Below are positions 61,927 to 64,000 of a stretch of DNA of 64,000 bases, one piece after another. Position 1 is the first letter of the stretch; every line of letters starts with the position of its first letter. A program made the translations under genes and the position numbers. The DNA is from Caldilineaceae bacterium (lineage in GTDB: Bacteria; Chloroflexota; Anaerolineae; Caldilineales; Caldilineaceae): contig OY282376.1 in assembly GCA_958295845.1 (NCBI GenBank), positions 2,431,022 to 2,495,021 on the forward strand, in the 5' to 3' direction. Under the pieces are notes generated by a model. It had not been told where the DNA came from. It was given only the letters and a program-made list of their open reading frames with translations, and ran no database searches.

Positions 61927-64000
61927 ATGGAAACTCCCGTGCAAACTTACATTTCAGAAACGCCAAGTGACCTCACCCAGATTTCCGTCAATGAGGAAGA
62001 GGAAACCTATGGCAGCGACAACACCGAATCGACTCCGTCTCCTCTGATAGAGGCAAATCTGGGGGCGTATTTCGGCGCCGGCGGTACTCTGTCCACCCTG
62101 ATGGACGACTACGAGCTAAGGCCAGGGCAGCTGGATATGGCTGAAGTCGTCAAGACTGCGATTCTGGAACGCCGCCCGGCGTTGATCGAGGCCCCCACCG
62201 GAACCGGAAAGTCGATAGCATACCTGCTCCCAGCCATTCTCAGCGAATGTACCGTTGTCGTCGCAACCGCAAACAAATCTCTCCAGGACCAGCTTTACCG
62301 AAAGGATATCCCCTTCCTGCGTCGGGTCCTTGATCGTCCTATTGACGCCGTCGTAGTAAAAGGTCGCAATAACTTCATTTGCAACTATAAGTGGGAAAAG
62401 GAGGCAGTCGAGCGAAATCGGCTTGCCTTTCTCGATAGAGAAGACGATCAAGTCGCCCATCTGCGAAGTTGGCTGCTGAATACCGACACAGGGGACGTAG
62501 ACGACCTGCCTTTCGTCCTGAAAAGCGATCTGAAGCCCCGGGTTGTCAGTTTTCCCGACGACTGCATTGGCCGCAGTTGCCTTCATTTCGATGACAACTG
62601 CTTTGTGAACCAGATGCGGGACAAAGCGAGAAGAGCGCAGGTGATCATCACGAACCATCACCTCCTCCTCAATGCCCTCGAACTGGGAGAAATGGGGCAG
62701 GCGATCCTACCTGAAGCAGCTATCTACGTTATTGACGAGGCGCACCAGCTGGAGAACACGGCTACGTCAGTATTTGAGCAGGAAACCTCCAATTATGCCT
62801 TGGAGCAGCTTCTTGCCGGAGCCGTTTTCCGAGAACATGTGGATACTGAACGGCTGGACGACCTGGTACTGCAAAACAGGACCGCCTTTGCCGAAGTGGA
62901 AAGGATATCGGCGGCAACAGTATTTAGAATTGATTCCGACTTGGAAGAACTGAAAAAGCTGGCGAGAGAACTGAGCGCGTTGCAGGACGAGATGCGCCAG
63001 GCCAACCCTTACCGCCGTCCGAACGAGGAGGCCCAACCCCCGCTCACCACGGAAGAATCCGAAGCCGAGGCCAACTACGACTTGGCCGTGAAGGGCCTGG
63101 GCTCTCTTGCTGGCAAACTGCAGGCAGTGGCAAACAGCTCCAGGGACGACCTTACTGTTCGCTACGCCGAACGAACCAGGTCCTCCCGTCACGTGAGCCT
63201 TCGTCTCCATGCCGCGCCGATCGATCCGGCCCAGGCCCTGACCCGGCATCTCTTCGATGAGGAAGGGCGAACAGTAATTTGCACCAGCGCCACCCTGGCA
63301 ACCGAAGGTAGCTTTGACCACTTCAAAGCCAGATGCGGTGTGGCCGGACTTCCACTTGAACTAATCGCCGACCCTGTCTTCGATTACTCAAAACAAGCCT
63401 TGTTGTATCAGCCCGCCCTGCCTGCCTTCGACTGGCGCAACAAGGCCCCCTTCTACGATGCAGTCGCCGCTGAGATCGAGCGGCTTCTCAATGTCAGCCG
63501 GGGAAGGGCTCTGTGTCTCTTCACCAGTTGGACCGGATTGCAACAGGTCCATGAACGCCTGAATGACGTCGCCTGGCCTCTGCGGGCCCAGGGTCAACAC
63601 CCACGCAATTTGCTTCTGGACTGGTTTCGCCAGACTCCGCATAGCGTTCTGCTGGCGACGAAATCCTTTTGGGAAGGTGTCGATCTGCCTGGCGACGACC
63701 TGAGCCTGGTCGTTCTGGATAAACTGCCGTTTCCAACGCCGAGCGATCCCCTGCATGAGGCCAGAACTAAAGCCCTTGAGGAGATCGAGGAGGGCAGCAG
63801 CTTCAGAAAATACATGGTCCCCTTGATGACGTTGTCCCTGAAGCAGGGATACGGTCGCCTGATCCGGCGCACAGCAGACCGCGGCGTAGTGGCAATCCTG
63901 GACGAACGGCTATCCAGCAGAGGCTACGGCAGACAGGCTCGCCTCGATCTGCCTCCTGCACAGTTCAGCCGCAGCTATCGCGAAGTGTACCAGTTCTACC
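61927..64000 (+). CDS. dinG: DinG/XPD-type ATP-dependent helicase, 3' end cut by window
   Basis: 691 residues visible from ATG 61927, running off the right edge. Walker A EAPTGTGKSIAYLLPA (~88-103), DEAH box VIDEAHQLEN (~270), motif VI QGYGRLIRR (~640-648). Cysteines at about 152 (NFICNYK) and 212, 217, 223 (DDCIGRSCLHFDDNC) are placed like the four Fe-S ligands of DinG/XPD. The protein is a 5'-3' helicase for DNA structures such as R-loops or forks. The N-terminal ~45 residues are acidic and look disordered. No exonuclease domain is seen before the helicase, unlike Gram-positive DinG. It follows a terminator, so it is a separate transcription unit. Confidence 0.93.
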   Translation, partial: METPVQTYISETPSDLTQISVNEEEETYGSDNTESTPSPLIEANLGAYFGAGGTLSTLMDDYELRPGQLDMAEVVKTAILERRPALIEAPTGTGKSIAYLLPAILSECTVVVATANKSLQDQLYRKDIPFLRRVLDRPIDAVVVKGRNNFICNYKWEKEAVERNRLAFLDREDDQVAHLRSWLLNTDTGDVDDLPFVLKSDLKPRVVSFPDDCIGRSCLHFDDNCFVNQMRDKARRAQVIITNHHLLLNALELGEMGQAILPEAAIYVIDEAHQLENTATSVFEQETSNYALEQLLAGAVFREHVDTERLDDLVLQNRTAFAEVERISAATVFRIDSDLEELKKLARELSALQDEMRQANPYRRPNEEAQPPLTTEESEAEANYDLAVKGLGSLAGKLQAVANSSRDDLTVRYAERTRSSRHVSLRLHAAPIDPAQALTRHLFDEEGRTVICTSATLATEGSFDHFKARCGVAGLPLELIADPVFDYSKQALLYQPALPAFDWRNKAPFYDAVAAEIERLLNVSRGRALCLFTSWTGLQQVHERLNDVAWPLRAQGQHPRNLLLDWFRQTPHSVLLATKSFWEGVDLPGDDLSLVVLDKLPFPTPSDPLHEARTKALEEIEEGSSFRKYMVPLMTLSLKQGYGRLIRRTADRGVVAILDERLSSRGYGRQARLDLPPAQFSRSYREVYQFY

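Overview
The window looks like chromosomal DNA of a Chloroflexota bacterium, most likely near Caldilineales/Anaerolineae. This is inference from gene content, not from a marker gene. Pointers are the GT-C (multi-membrane-span) glycosyltransferases with extracytoplasmic beta-sandwich tails, a DnaB/DnaD/DnaI-type primosome cluster, a Ccm system with a cysteine-type CcmE, plant-type LRR and fasciclin surface proteins, and moderately high GC. No rRNA, transposase, phage gene or CRISPR array is present.

Layout. From 1 to 15.4 kb genes read leftward: two large GT-C membrane proteins (the first cut by the window edge), mgtE, a 2-oxoacid dehydrogenase E1-alpha, cmk, rluB, a D,D-carboxypeptidase, secF and secD. 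At 15.4-16.1 kb strands diverge. There a strong promoter drives a short structured transcript encoding a 19-residue peptide and ending in a terminator, followed by a second promoter with a palindromic operator for a cytochrome P450. From 16 to 29.3 kb genes read rightward: P450, a 58-bp repeat array, a ThuA / Gfo-Idh-MocA / RtcB run, a Nudix hydrolase, an LRR lipoprotein, an ADP-ribosylglycohydrolase and an orphan Dam-type methylase; a DUF6295-like gene and a dienelactone hydrolase read the other way. From 29.6 to 37.2 kb leftward lies a c-type cytochrome maturation operon (ccmE, dihaem protein, ccmA, ccmB, ccmC, ccmD, ccdA, tlpA, glutaredoxin, DUF2085). CcdA appears circularly permuted and CcmE is of the CxxxY type. 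From 37 to 44.7 kb come DUF2007, MBL hydrolase, HxlR regulator, GT39, a membrane-anchored glycosidase and an SH3 lipoprotein. From 44.8 to 50 kb are a double helicase loader, a DnaD-domain protein, dnaB with a mini-intein, and a DUF151 nuclease. The divergent gap at 50-51.5 kb holds a 129-bp tandem array. From 51.5 kb rightward follow a QTMAN-like glycosyltransferase, a zinc-ribbon cold-shock protein (leftward), tRNA-Cys, two tandem lipoprotein class A penicillin-binding proteins, a LysM/fasciclin surface protein and a DinG-type helicase cut by the right edge.

How they work together. Three functional blocks stand out: protein export and envelope (SecDF, carboxypeptidase, two class A PBPs, LysM/fasciclin), haem export and attachment for cytochrome c with thiol redox supply (ccm block), and replication restart/initiation (dnaB-dnaD-loader). 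The observations I would check first are the permuted CcdA, the SD-sequestering leader RNA at 15.7 kb, the helically phased 129-bp array and the double loader with a degenerate second ATPase.
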